The position numbers were made by a program, and so were the translations under genes. Of a DNA stretch of 64,000 nt, positions 7,818 to 15,379 are shown one piece after another. Every line of letters begins with the position of its first letter. The first letter of the stretch is position 1. A model generated the notes under the pieces. That model was not told the origin of the DNA and did no database searches. It saw only the letters and a program-made list of their open reading frames with translations. Source of the stretch: Paraburkholderia fungorum (GTDB lineage: Bacteria > Pseudomonadota > Gammaproteobacteria > Burkholderiales > Burkholderiaceae); the NCBI RefSeq assembly GCF_902833645.1, contig NZ_CADFGE010000001.1, positions 124,001 through 188,000 of the forward strand, read 5' to 3'.

Positions 7818-7823
7818 TATAAT
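7818..7823 (+). promoter_or_regulatory. Consensus -10 box very close to DUF4160 start
   Basis: A perfect TATAAT ends 7 bases before the ATG at 7831. Transcription from it would start at or next to the ATG, giving a leaderless mRNA, and no Shine-Dalgarno is present before this ATG. No good -35 is visible at the normal distance. Confidence 0.45.
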
Positions 7824-7830
7824 CGTTGCC

Positions 7831-8079
7831 ATGCCCATCATTGCCCGGATCGACGGGCTGATCGTGGTTATCTACCCTCACGATCACGCCCCGCCTCATG
7901 TTCATGTTCATGTTCTAGGTCCGGATGGTGAGATTATCTTTATCTTGAATTGTCCCAACGGCCCGGTTTCCATCCGCGAGGCCCGAAGGTATTCAGAACG
8001 CGAAGCGCGCCGGCTGGCAAAACGCATTACCGAAATGGTGCCGTTCCTGTGCTCCGCATGGAAAGGAATCCACTCATGA
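7831..8079 (+). CDS. DUF4160 domain protein (toxin-antitoxin-like partner)
   Basis: 82 residues. The start MPIIARIDGLIVVIY and the His-rich DHAPPHVHVHV segment are hallmarks of DUF4160, followed by GPVSIREARRY and a basic helix. The domain is small, abundant, and nearly always encoded next to DUF2442; these pairs behave in genomic surveys like toxin-antitoxin modules, though the activity is not established as far as I know. Its stop overlaps the next ATG by 4 bases (ATGA), so the two proteins are translationally coupled. The His cluster may bind metal, which is my inference. Confidence 0.88.
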   Translation: MPIIARIDGLIVVIYPHDHAPPHVHVHVLGPDGEIIFILNCPNGPVSIREARRYSEREARRLAKRITEMVPFLCSAWKGIHS

Positions 8080-8477
8080 ATCGCAGCGAAGAATGGCGGC
8101 TTGCGCGGGAGCGCGGCGCCGAAACCGCCAGGCGTCCGGCCGCGCGCAGCGCATGTTATAAACCGCGCACGAAACGGCTCGAAATCACGCTGACCAACGA
8201 CATTTCGCTGTTAGTGCCCGTCGCCTATATTGAGGGGCTGCACAATGCGTCGGCTGTCGATTTGCGCTCGATCGAGATTTTCGGTCTCGGCTCGGCGCTC
8301 GTTTTTCCGGCGCTTGATGTGGTCGTGTCGGTGCATGGTCTGATCGACGGTGTGTTCGGCTCAAAAGCATGGATGCGCGATATTGGCCGTACTGGCGGCA
8401 GCGTGAAATCCGAGGCGAAATCGGCGGCTGCGCGCGAGAACGGGAAGAAAGGCGGCCGGCCGCGAAAGGCCGCATGA
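8076..8477 (+). CDS. DUF2442 domain protein with basic GRPR tail (putative antitoxin)
   Basis: 133 residues. The DUF2442 core covers about residues 28-95: a LEITLTNDISLLVPV strand, then LRSIEIFGLGSALVFPALD and VVVSVHGLIDGVFG. The C-terminal tail has an Ala/Lys-rich helix ending GKKGGRPRKAA, an AT-hook-like GRPR motif common in DNA-binding antitoxins. The ATG at 8076 overlaps the DUF4160 stop by 4 bases and a GAAAGGA lies upstream. Probable role: binds the partner and represses the pair's promoter; this is inferred from context only. Confidence 0.85.
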   Translation: MNRSEEWRLARERGAETARRPAARSACYKPRTKRLEITLTNDISLLVPVAYIEGLHNASAVDLRSIEIFGLGSALVFPALDVVVSVHGLIDGVFGSKAWMRDIGRTGGSVKSEAKSAAARENGKKGGRPRKAA

Positions 8478-8480
8478 GGG

Positions 8481-8500
8481 TTATCACCGCTTATCACCGC
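8481..8500 (+). repeat. Tandem direct repeat of TTATCACCGC
   Basis: Two perfect, adjacent copies of the 10-base unit TTATCACCGC lie between the DUF2442 stop and the GTG start of the ArgP-like gene, 11 bases before that start. One helical turn apart, they could be paired operator half-sites, or chance. Confidence 0.5.
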
Positions 8501-8511
8501 AAAGGCACTTA

Positions 8512-9435
8512 GTGGACCTCGACCCCCGACAAACCACCGCGGTGCGCGCGGTCATCGAAACCGGCAGTTTCGAGCAGGCCGCCGCGCGCCTGAACATCAC
8601 GTCGTCGGCGGTATCGCAGCGTGTGCGGGCGCTCGAAACACGCCTCGGCAGTCCGCTGATCGTGCGCACCCGCCCGTGCCGCGCAACGCAGATGGGCCAG
8701 CGCCTATTGCAGTATTTGCGTCGCGCCGCCCTGCTCGAAGACGACTTTGCCAGCGATCTGGCAGGCGCCAATGAAGCGCTGCTGAACGTCGCCGCGGCCG
8801 TCAACGCGGATACGCTCTCCACGTGGTTTTTCCCCGCGCTCGCCGAGATCCTTCTGCGGGAAAACGTCCTGCTGGATCTGACCGTCGACGATCAGGATCA
8901 CACCTACGCGCTGCTCGCCTCCGGTCTCGCGATCGGCTGCATTACGACCGAACCGGCTCCCATGCGCGGTTGTTTCGCGGAACGGCTCGGCGCGATGCGC
9001 TACCGGCTGGTGGCGTCGCCTGCGTTCGTCGAGCGCTGGTTTCCGAATGGCCTGACGCGTGAAAGCGCGCGGCGCGCGCCGGTCATCCTGTCCTCACGCA
9101 AGGACGCGTTGCAGGCGCGCTTTCTCGAGACACGCTTCGGTCTGCCGCCGGAGGCTTATCCGTGCCATTACGTGCCCGCACCGGTGCCGCGCTACATGGC
9201 AATCCAGCGTGGCCTGGCGTACGGCATGGTGCCCGAACTGGAATTCGGCGACGCGGTGGAACGCGGCGAACTGGTCGATCTCGCGCCGAAGCAACCCACC
9301 GACGTCGAGTTGTACTGGCATGCCTGGAAGGTCCAGTCGCCACGGCTCGAAACGCTCTCGGCGCGCATCGTCGAACTCGGCCGCGCCGCGCTTGGGCCGC
9401 CGGGGGCAAAGACCAAACGCAAACGCGCCGCCTGA
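8512..9435 (+). CDS. argP: LysR family regulator, ArgP/IciA type
   Basis: 307 residues. HTH at residues 4-62: RQTTAVRAVIETGSFEQAA, then ITSSAVSQRVRALETRLG and the ArgP-typical IVRTRPCRATQMGQRL. The effector domain also follows ArgP: LNVAAAVNADTLSTWFFPAL, and HYVPAPVPRYMAIQRGLAYG with MVPE. In E. coli ArgP senses lysine/arginine and controls argO, dapB and others; here no lysE/argO exporter is adjacent. Start is GTG at 8512 with AAAGG about 7 bases upstream; the preceding 10-bp tandem repeat may be regulatory. The basic tail KTKRKRAA is an extension. Confidence 0.87.
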   Translation: MDLDPRQTTAVRAVIETGSFEQAAARLNITSSAVSQRVRALETRLGSPLIVRTRPCRATQMGQRLLQYLRRAALLEDDFASDLAGANEALLNVAAAVNADTLSTWFFPALAEILLRENVLLDLTVDDQDHTYALLASGLAIGCITTEPAPMRGCFAERLGAMRYRLVASPAFVERWFPNGLTRESARRAPVILSSRKDALQARFLETRFGLPPEAYPCHYVPAPVPRYMAIQRGLAYGMVPELEFGDAVERGELVDLAPKQPTDVELYWHAWKVQSPRLETLSARIVELGRAALGPPGAKTKRKRAA

Positions 9436-9447
9436 ACCGGTGAATAG

Positions 9448-10065
9448 TTAGTGAAGGATCGGTGGCAACGAACCGCTGCTGGCGGTCGCGGGATTAGTGT
9501 TTGAGCCTGCGGGACTTGCGGTGACGTTCGCGGCAGCGGGGCCCGGCGCTCCGTTTACGGCCTTGGCCGGCGCGCTCATTGAGGTCGAAGCACCGGTTTT
9601 CGCCGTCACCTTGACCGCGTGAGTAGGTGCTGCATGGCCTTGAATCAGGTTGGCGCGCATGACCCTGCCTTGGCCCGGTTTCCCCGGTTTCGCCTGAGCG
9701 ATTTTTGCGTGCGGCTTTTTACCCTGCGCGATCACGGCTGTTTTCGACTTAGGCTTGCCCGCGCCCTTGAGCGCGCCGCCGTGGCCAACATTCTTGCTGG
9801 CGACCTTCTTTACGTCGCCATGCACGCCGCTCTTCGACGCCGACGCAGCCCGTTGCGCGCCATGCTGAGCGCTCGCCGCGTGCGTCAAACCCGTCTTTGC
9901 GCCGGCGACCGGCTTGACCTTGGTGGCACCTGCCGCTTTCTTTGCGTGCTTCGCCGCGTGCCCGGTCGCCTCGGGCGGGTTCCACACTTCCGCATAACCA
10001 GCGGCCATTGCCGCACCCGACACACACCACACTGCAACTGCTGTTGCTACTGCACGAACCCACAT
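9448..10065 (-). CDS. Exported Ala/Lys-rich low-complexity protein
   Basis: 205 residues of unknown function. Residues 1-21 are a signal peptide (MWVRAVATAVAVWCV, cleavage near AAMAA). A short mature start GYAEVWNPPEA is followed by about 110 residues rich in Ala, Lys, Gly and His with repeated AAKHAKKAAG/VKKVASK-like units reminiscent of histone H1-type tails, and then an Ala/Pro/Ser/Thr-rich end. The high positive charge of an exported protein suggests binding to DNA, polysaccharide or cell wall; no catalytic motif is visible. The ATG at 10065 is chosen over 10122 because AGGAG lies 9 bases upstream and the signal peptide starts there. It is divergent from the Xre-RES pair. Confidence 0.7.
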   Translation of the reverse strand: MWVRAVATAVAVWCVSGAAMAAGYAEVWNPPEATGHAAKHAKKAAGATKVKPVAGAKTGLTHAASAQHGAQRAASASKSGVHGDVKKVASKNVGHGGALKGAGKPKSKTAVIAQGKKPHAKIAQAKPGKPGQGRVMRANLIQGHAAPTHAVKVTAKTGASTSMSAPAKAVNGAPGPAAANVTASPAGSNTNPATASSGSLPPILH

Positions 10066-10105
10066 CTCCTGCTTCTCCTGATCTTCGGCCTCATAACGAG
10101 CCGGG

Positions 10106-10144
10106 ATTATATTCTCTTGCAAAAATCCATTTTTAGACTAATAT
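10106..10144. promoter_or_regulatory. Divergent promoters of the Lys-rich gene and the Xre-RES module
   Basis: An AT-rich island in GC-rich DNA. On the plus strand TTGCAA (10117-10122), 16 bases, TAATAT (10139-10144) form a sigma70-like promoter ending 33 bases before the antitoxin ATG. On the minus strand a perfect TATAAT lies at 10111-10106, 40 bases before the ATG at 10065. The two overlap, so antitoxin binding could affect both directions. Confidence 0.55.
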
Positions 10145-10177
10145 CAATCACAAGTACAGATAAGGACTCACTCAGTC

Positions 10178-10615
10178 ATGGCTCACGCTGCCCGCGCCAC
10201 GCAACCCGAACTGCCGATTCGTCGGCCTGCTTCGGAACCCACGCTTACCGAAATGTCGGCGGCAGGCTTGCGCGCGTTCTTCAATATCGCGCGAGACTGG
10301 GATTTGAGCGCCGAAGAGCAGATCGTATTGCTAGGCTCGCCGGGCCGCTCCACCTATTTCAAATGGAAATCCGCCCCGCAAACGGCACGCTTGGGGCGCG
10401 ACACGCTGGAACGCCTGTCGCTGCTGCTAGGCATCTATAAGTCGCTACAAATCCTGCTGCCGCAACCCGGCGCCGCCGACACCTGGGTCAAGCGCCCCAA
10501 TAGCGCGCCGCCATTCGGCGGCCGCCGCGCGCTCGACCGCATGCTGGCCGGCAACATCAGCGATCTCGTGGCCGTGCGCCAGTATCTCGACGCAATGCGA
10601 GGCGGCTGGGCGTGA
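10178..10615 (+). CDS. Xre/MbcA/ParS-type antitoxin (DUF2384)
   Basis: 145-residue antitoxin of a type II toxin-antitoxin system. The N-terminal half holds an HTH-like domain (LRAFFNIARDWDLSAEEQI, then LLGSPGRSTYFKWK at about 50-70); the C-terminal half is the DUF2384 (MbcA/ParS/Xre toxin-binding) region: ERLSLLLGIYKSLQILL, then WVKRPNSAPPFGGRRALDRM and DLVAVRQYLDAMRGGW. In this family the C-terminal helix plugs the RES toxin active site, and the dimer represses the promoter. Its stop overlaps the toxin's GTG start by 4 bases. Confidence 0.93.
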   Translation: MAHAARATQPELPIRRPASEPTLTEMSAAGLRAFFNIARDWDLSAEEQIVLLGSPGRSTYFKWKSAPQTARLGRDTLERLSLLLGIYKSLQILLPQPGAADTWVKRPNSAPPFGGRRALDRMLAGNISDLVAVRQYLDAMRGGWA

Positions 10616-11313
10616 CAAAACCGCTTTGGCAGGACCGCTGGCGCAGCGCGCCGCTCGACTGGTCGCCCGCGTATCGCGTGATTCCCACGCGCTTTCCGGC
10701 CGTCAATCTGTTCGATCGGGTCGCCTCGCCCGAAGACTTCGACGCGCTCTATGCGCTCGAAGCAATGACCAACGACCGCTTGCGCACCGAAGTCGGCGAA
10801 CTCGATCTCGTGCCCCGCGAAGAGCGCCGTTTCGGCCCTGGATACGGCCCGATCATGGCCGCGCTGACGCACCTGAATCCACTCGGCAGCCGCTTCTCGG
10901 ACGGCACGTATGGCGTGTTCTACTGTGCCCGCTCACGGGCCACGGCAATCGCCGAGACGCGCTATCACACAGGGAAGTTTCTGGAGGCAACCGCGGAGCC
11001 GCCCATGCGCCAGCAGATGCGCCTCTATACCGTGGTGGCGCAAGGCAATGTGGTCGATATCCGCGGCGACGCGTCGCTCGATCCGGCGGTGCTGTCGCCC
11101 GACGATTACGTCGCCGGGCAATCGCTAGGCCGCGCCGTACGCGAGGCCGGCGCGCCGGGCATTGTGTATCCGTCGGTGCGGGATGACGAAGGCGAATGCC
11201 TCGCCGCGTTCAGAACCACGCTGCTGCGCGACTGCCATCACGCGGCGTATCTGGAATACAACTGGAACGGCACCACCGTCGATATCGTGTTCGAGCTCAA
11301 TCAGGTGGGTTGA
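10612..11313 (+). CDS. RES domain toxin (NAD-consuming)
   Basis: 233-residue RES-family toxin. Known members degrade NAD+ or ADP-ribosylate targets and stop growth. Visible conserved features: AYRVIPTRFPAVNLFD, the GSRFSDGTYGVFYCA block containing the R-S-Y residues of the RES fold (about 88-102), the ATAIAETRYH segment with catalytic-type Glu (about 110), and GAPGIVYPSVRDD near 180. At 233 residues it is at the long end for RES toxins. GTG start overlaps the antitoxin stop (GTGA), so order is antitoxin-toxin, as usual. It ends 7 bases from a convergent metallophosphoesterase gene. Confidence 0.93.
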   Translation: MTKPLWQDRWRSAPLDWSPAYRVIPTRFPAVNLFDRVASPEDFDALYALEAMTNDRLRTEVGELDLVPREERRFGPGYGPIMAALTHLNPLGSRFSDGTYGVFYCARSRATAIAETRYHTGKFLEATAEPPMRQQMRLYTVVAQGNVVDIRGDASLDPAVLSPDDYVAGQSLGRAVREAGAPGIVYPSVRDDEGECLAAFRTTLLRDCHHAAYLEYNWNGTTVDIVFELNQVG

Positions 11314-11320
11314 GCGGCCA

Positions 11321-12058
11321 TCAGGGCAGGGCCAACGCCGCCGCGCCACTCTCCCGCGCCGCCTCGACCGAGATCGACCAGCGCCGTAACGCCAGCGGCT
11401 CGACAATCGTCAGCTTGCCGCCGGGCCCGAATGCGCCTGTGTCGATAAACACCTGCGAGCCGATCTGCTGGATATCGCGTACGGGCGTATGACCGCAATA
11501 GGTCAGCGAAAGGCCACGCTGGCGCTGCGGATCGCCATTGCCCACGGCCAGATCGCGCCCCCACAGCAATTGCTGGCGCGTTTCGTCGGAATAATTCCCG
11601 GCGTCGAGTTCAGCGTCCGTGCCGAAGAATTCGGCATGCAGAATATTGAAGCGCTCCTTACCGCTGCCCACTACCCGCACGAGCGGCAGCGTCCGGAGAC
11701 GTTCGGCGTACTGCTGCAAGCGTTCGTCGGGGACATTCGCGGCCCACGTCCCGCCGATTCCATACCACCACTGCCGCCGCATGCGTCCATCGACGACCGC
11801 GCACAAGGTGTCTTCGTGATTGCCGAGCACCGCGTAAAACCAGGGCTTGTCGAGCAGGGCCAGCGCCTGCTCGGAATGTTCGCCGCGGTCCACCAGGTCG
11901 CCGACCGAAAACAGCCGGTCGCGCGCCGGGTCGAACGCGATGTCGCGCAGCAGATAGCGCAATGCATCGACGCAGCCATGCAAATCGCCTACGACAAAGT
12001 CGCGGCCGCTTGAATTGGTCAAATGATGCTGGACGGGATTGACGGGTACGGAAGCCAT
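11321..12058 (-). CDS. Metallophosphoesterase (PP2A-like Ser/Thr phosphatase or symmetrical Ap4A hydrolase type)
   Basis: Binuclear metal phosphoesterase, 245 residues from the chosen ATG. All family motifs are present: GDLHGC (GDxHG), GDLVDRG (GDxVDRG), LGNHED (GNHE) and the later histidines in LHAEF and CGHTPV. The closest bacterial types are protein-serine/threonine phosphatases PrpA/PrpB and ApaH; the sequence alone does not separate them. Alternative start at 12079 (MPIYHER) is in frame; neither has a clear Shine-Dalgarno, so the N-terminus is uncertain. Convergent with the RES toxin gene. Confidence 0.85.
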   Translation of the reverse strand: MASVPVNPVQHHLTNSSGRDFVVGDLHGCVDALRYLLRDIAFDPARDRLFSVGDLVDRGEHSEQALALLDKPWFYAVLGNHEDTLCAVVDGRMRRQWWYGIGGTWAANVPDERLQQYAERLRTLPLVRVVGSGKERFNILHAEFFGTDAELDAGNYSDETRQQLLWGRDLAVGNGDPQRQRGLSLTYCGHTPVRDIQQIGSQVFIDTGAFGPGGKLTIVEPLALRRWSISVEAARESGAAALALP

Positions 12059-12206
12059 GCGTTCATGATAGATCGGCATGCACAAATGCGTATGCGCGCT
12101 CCCTATCTTTTCCTGGCGTGCCAAAGCACCGGGATCACGTAGAAACTACGCAAAAATGGCGCGCCGCCGGCATAACTTACCGGGAAACGCGCCATTGACG
12201 CAGTCG

Positions 12207-13634
12207 TTATTGCTGAGTGCGCAACCTGGCCACCTGATCCACCGTCACCGTGGACTGCGGATTGCCGAACTGTTTGGTCACGTAGTTGGTGATCGCCGCC
12301 ACCTGATCGTCGGTGAGCTCGGTGCCGAAGGCGGGCATCAGCACATCGGCCTGTTTCGTCGTACGAGTCACGCCGTGCAGAATCACCATCGCCAGATTGT
12401 TGGCGTCGCTCGCGCCGACCGCCGAGTTGTGAATCAACGAGGGGTACGCCCCCGGCGCGCTTGCGCCGATGCCCTGACCCGTCCAGTTATGGCACGTCGC
12501 GCAATTGGCGATGAACAGCTGCGCGCCGTTCACCGCATTGACCGTGGTGCCGCGCAACGTGGTGACGTCGTCGGCGGCGGGATTGCCCCACTGGTCGCGC
12601 GGACGGGATTCTCCGCCGCTGATCGGCGGCAGCGAACGCAGATACTTGACGATTGAGCCGACGTCCTCTTGCGTCAGGTATTGCGTGCTGTCGGTCACGA
12701 CTTCGGCCATCGGGCCGGCCGCATTGGCGCGGCCCGGCGCCGCCCCGGTCGACAGATACGTGGCCAGTTCGTCATCGCTCCAGTTGCCCACGCCGCTGTT
12801 CTTATCCGGTGTGATGTTGTACGCGTGCCAGCCGGCCTGCACCGCGCCGGAGAAACGCGAACTCGTCTTCAAGCCCTGCATGAAATTGCGCGGCGTATGG
12901 CACTCCTCGCAATGCGCGAGTCCCTCGACCAGATACGCGCCGCGATTCCACTCGGCGCTTTGCTTCGGATCGGGAACAAAGCGGCCTTCGTTGAAATTGA
13001 ACAGATTCCAGAACACCATCAGCCAGCGCTGGTTGAAGGGGAATTTCAGGGTATTGCCCGGCGGCGCGTAATGGATCGGCGTCAGTGTCTTCAGATACGC
13101 GCGAATCGCCATCACGTCCTGATCGGTGACCTTGGTGTACTCCACGTACGGAAACGCCGGATACAACCGCTCGCCGCCCTTGCCGATACCTTCGTGCATC
13201 GCGCGCAGAAAATCGGCGTCGCTCCATTGGCCGATACCGGTGTCCGGATCCGGCGTGATGTTGGGCGTCACGATCGTGCCGACCGGCGTGTTGATCGGCA
13301 GGCCGCCCGCAAACGGGCGTGATTTGTCCGCTGTGTGACACGCGACGCAATCGCCGACGCGCGCAAGGTACTCGCCGCGCTTCACGAGATCGCCGCCGGC
13401 CACCGCCGCCGGCGTACCCGCCGCATTGGACGGTTGCGAGGCATCGTCCGCGTGAGCCTGCGTGATCGGCAGTTCATCGTTATGCCGTTCGCCCGGCCCA
13501 CGTGCTTCGTGCCACGCAACGTACAGCGCGAATAGCGCAAAAATGGCCGCCAGCGTCGCCACCCGCAAACGGCGACGACGCATGCTCCGAACAGGCAGAG
13601 CGGCCGGCTGCACGCGAGAGGTGTTTTTCATCAT
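12207..13634 (-). CDS. Triheme cytochrome c subunit of membrane-bound alcohol/sugar dehydrogenase
   Basis: 475 residues. One N-terminal membrane anchor (about 24-42) is followed by three class-I cytochrome c domains, each with one heme-binding CxxCH: CVACH (about 96), CEECH (about 242) and CATCH (about 378). The pattern matches the cytochrome subunit of FAD-dependent gluconate/sorbitol/fructose dehydrogenases and of quinohaemoprotein alcohol dehydrogenases. It accepts electrons from the FAD subunit and passes them to ubiquinone or the oxidase. It follows the GMC gene by 19 bases. GGAG lies 7 bases before the first of two adjacent ATGs (13634). Confidence 0.92.
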   Translation of the reverse strand: MMKNTSRVQPAALPVRSMRRRRLRVATLAAIFALFALYVAWHEARGPGERHNDELPITQAHADDASQPSNAAGTPAAVAGGDLVKRGEYLARVGDCVACHTADKSRPFAGGLPINTPVGTIVTPNITPDPDTGIGQWSDADFLRAMHEGIGKGGERLYPAFPYVEYTKVTDQDVMAIRAYLKTLTPIHYAPPGNTLKFPFNQRWLMVFWNLFNFNEGRFVPDPKQSAEWNRGAYLVEGLAHCEECHTPRNFMQGLKTSSRFSGAVQAGWHAYNITPDKNSGVGNWSDDELATYLSTGAAPGRANAAGPMAEVVTDSTQYLTQEDVGSIVKYLRSLPPISGGESRPRDQWGNPAADDVTTLRGTTVNAVNGAQLFIANCATCHNWTGQGIGASAPGAYPSLIHNSAVGASDANNLAMVILHGVTRTTKQADVLMPAFGTELTDDQVAAITNYVTKQFGNPQSTVTVDQVARLRTQQ

Positions 13635-13653
13635 GTTGGCTCTCCGTTCAGGC

Positions 13654-15255
13654 TCAGATTTCACGCTTGAGCTTGTCCGCCAGTTTCAGCGACAAGGCCG
13701 CGATCGTCAGCGTGCAATTCACGGAGGCTGCAGTGGGCATCACGCCGCTGCTGGCAATGAACAGATTCGAGTGATCGTGCGTGCGGCAATCCACGTCGAC
13801 GACCGAATCCCCGGGATCGCTGCCCATGATGGTGGTACCCATGATGTGATTGTTCGGCGCGAACGTATCGTCGAACGAGACCTCGGCGCCGCCGAACAGC
13901 GCGGCGATCTGCGCGTAAAGCTCATGCGTGTTCGCCGCGCTCTTCTTCACGTAGTCGTTGATTGAGTAGTAGATCTCGGGTTGCGCAATGCCCAGCGCAT
14001 CCTTGTGATCCGCCGATGGCACCACGCGGTTCTGCGGCTCAGGGAGATGCTCGTGAAAGCTGTTGATGTTCAGCGTGCGAGCCGCGCGATCGCGAATCTG
14101 GCGGTCGAGCTCGGCGCCCGTCACACCCTTTTTCAGCAGGTCGGCGGTCACACCCATGGTCGGCACGCCATTCGACAGATGCAGCTTCTTCGCCGCGTAA
14201 TCGGAGCGGAACGCGCCGTCGCGGAAGTTGACGATCGAGGTCATTTCCATCGGCCCGCGCCCAGGCCACAACGGTTCGTTGGCGAGGAAGGTGACGCCGG
14301 TGCCCGGATGGTCCATCAGGTTACGGCCCACCTGGTCGGAGCTATTGCCGACACCGTGCGGGAATTTGTCGGAGGTCGACATCAGCATCAGCTTCGGCGT
14401 TTCGATGCCGTTTGCGGCGAGCACGAACAGCTTGCCGGTCACGCGCGTGCTGTTGCCGTTCGGGTCCTTGTAGTGGACAGCCGTAATGAGCCCTTTGTTG
14501 TCCGCTTCGACGCGGTACACAACCGCCTCGGCAATCAGCTTCGCACCGGCCTGCTCGGCCTTCTCGGCATGCACCACGCCGTTGTACATCGCCGCAATCG
14601 GGCAGATCGGCATGCAGTTGTTGTTGCCGCAGCAGGTGGGCCGTGCATCGTAGGGACGGCTGTTGCGCGCGACCGGCTCGGGCACCACCTTGAAGCCCTG
14701 CGCGTTGAGCACGTCGCTAAAGCGCTGATCCATGTACGAAAGCGGCAGTTGGCTCATCGGATAAGGTTGCGAGCGCGGTGAACCGAGGTCGACCGTGCTG
14801 TCCGGGCCGGAAACACCCAGTTGCACCTCGGCCGCCTGGTACCACGGCTCCAGGGTCTCATACGGATAAGGCCAGTCACGTCCCACGCCATACAGCGTGT
14901 GCAACCTGAAGTCCGCCGGCAACAGCCTCCAGGCGGCGGCCGCCCAGTGCCACGTCGTACCGCCCACCAGCCGCACATACTGTGAGTTGTACGGATAGTC
15001 GCCCTTCTGGATCAGGTAATTGTTGGCCGGCGAGTACTCGGGATGCGGCGCGTAAGGCGTGGAGGGATAGGGCGTCGCGAAGTCGGACTTGGCCGGCGAG
15101 TTGCGGAAGTTCTCGACGATCTGCCAGCGCGGAATTCGCGGGCCGGCCTCGAGCAGAATCACCGACGCACCGGCCAGCGCCATCTGATGTGCAACCAGCC
15201 CGCCTGCCACGCCCGATCCGACTACGACGATGTCGGCGGAATTTGAGTTTGCCAT
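13654..15255 (-). CDS. GMC-family FAD dehydrogenase, large subunit
   Basis: 533 residues. The N-terminal Rossmann motif is GSGVAGGLVAHQMALAGASV with Glu in LLEAG (about 12-37). The middle segment GGTTWHWAAAAWR is the flavin-contacting region. A Cys-rich CCGNNNCMPICPI near 210 is typical of the membrane-bound gluconate/sorbitol/fructose dehydrogenase clade, where it may hold an Fe-S cluster. The C-terminal N-H-IMGTTIMG and SGVMPTAASVNCTLTI segments include the catalytic His/Asn. It lacks its own signal peptide and is probably exported through Tat with the small subunit. Substrate (gluconate, 2-ketogluconate, sorbitol or other polyol) is not determined. Confidence 0.93.
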   Translation of the reverse strand: MANSNSADIVVVGSGVAGGLVAHQMALAGASVILLEAGPRIPRWQIVENFRNSPAKSDFATPYPSTPYAPHPEYSPANNYLIQKGDYPYNSQYVRLVGGTTWHWAAAAWRLLPADFRLHTLYGVGRDWPYPYETLEPWYQAAEVQLGVSGPDSTVDLGSPRSQPYPMSQLPLSYMDQRFSDVLNAQGFKVVPEPVARNSRPYDARPTCCGNNNCMPICPIAAMYNGVVHAEKAEQAGAKLIAEAVVYRVEADNKGLITAVHYKDPNGNSTRVTGKLFVLAANGIETPKLMLMSTSDKFPHGVGNSSDQVGRNLMDHPGTGVTFLANEPLWPGRGPMEMTSIVNFRDGAFRSDYAAKKLHLSNGVPTMGVTADLLKKGVTGAELDRQIRDRAARTLNINSFHEHLPEPQNRVVPSADHKDALGIAQPEIYYSINDYVKKSAANTHELYAQIAALFGGAEVSFDDTFAPNNHIMGTTIMGSDPGDSVVDVDCRTHDHSNLFIASSGVMPTAASVNCTLTIAALSLKLADKLKREI

Positions 15256-15379
15256 TGTTGCCCTCTTATCCTGGCTTATCGTTGCTTGCTGATCCCACGT
15301 GCCGGCGTTTCGTCGAACGGCTCAGTCAGGCGATCCGGCGCTACGACAATCGATACGGCACGCGCGAGAGGAACGTCGT

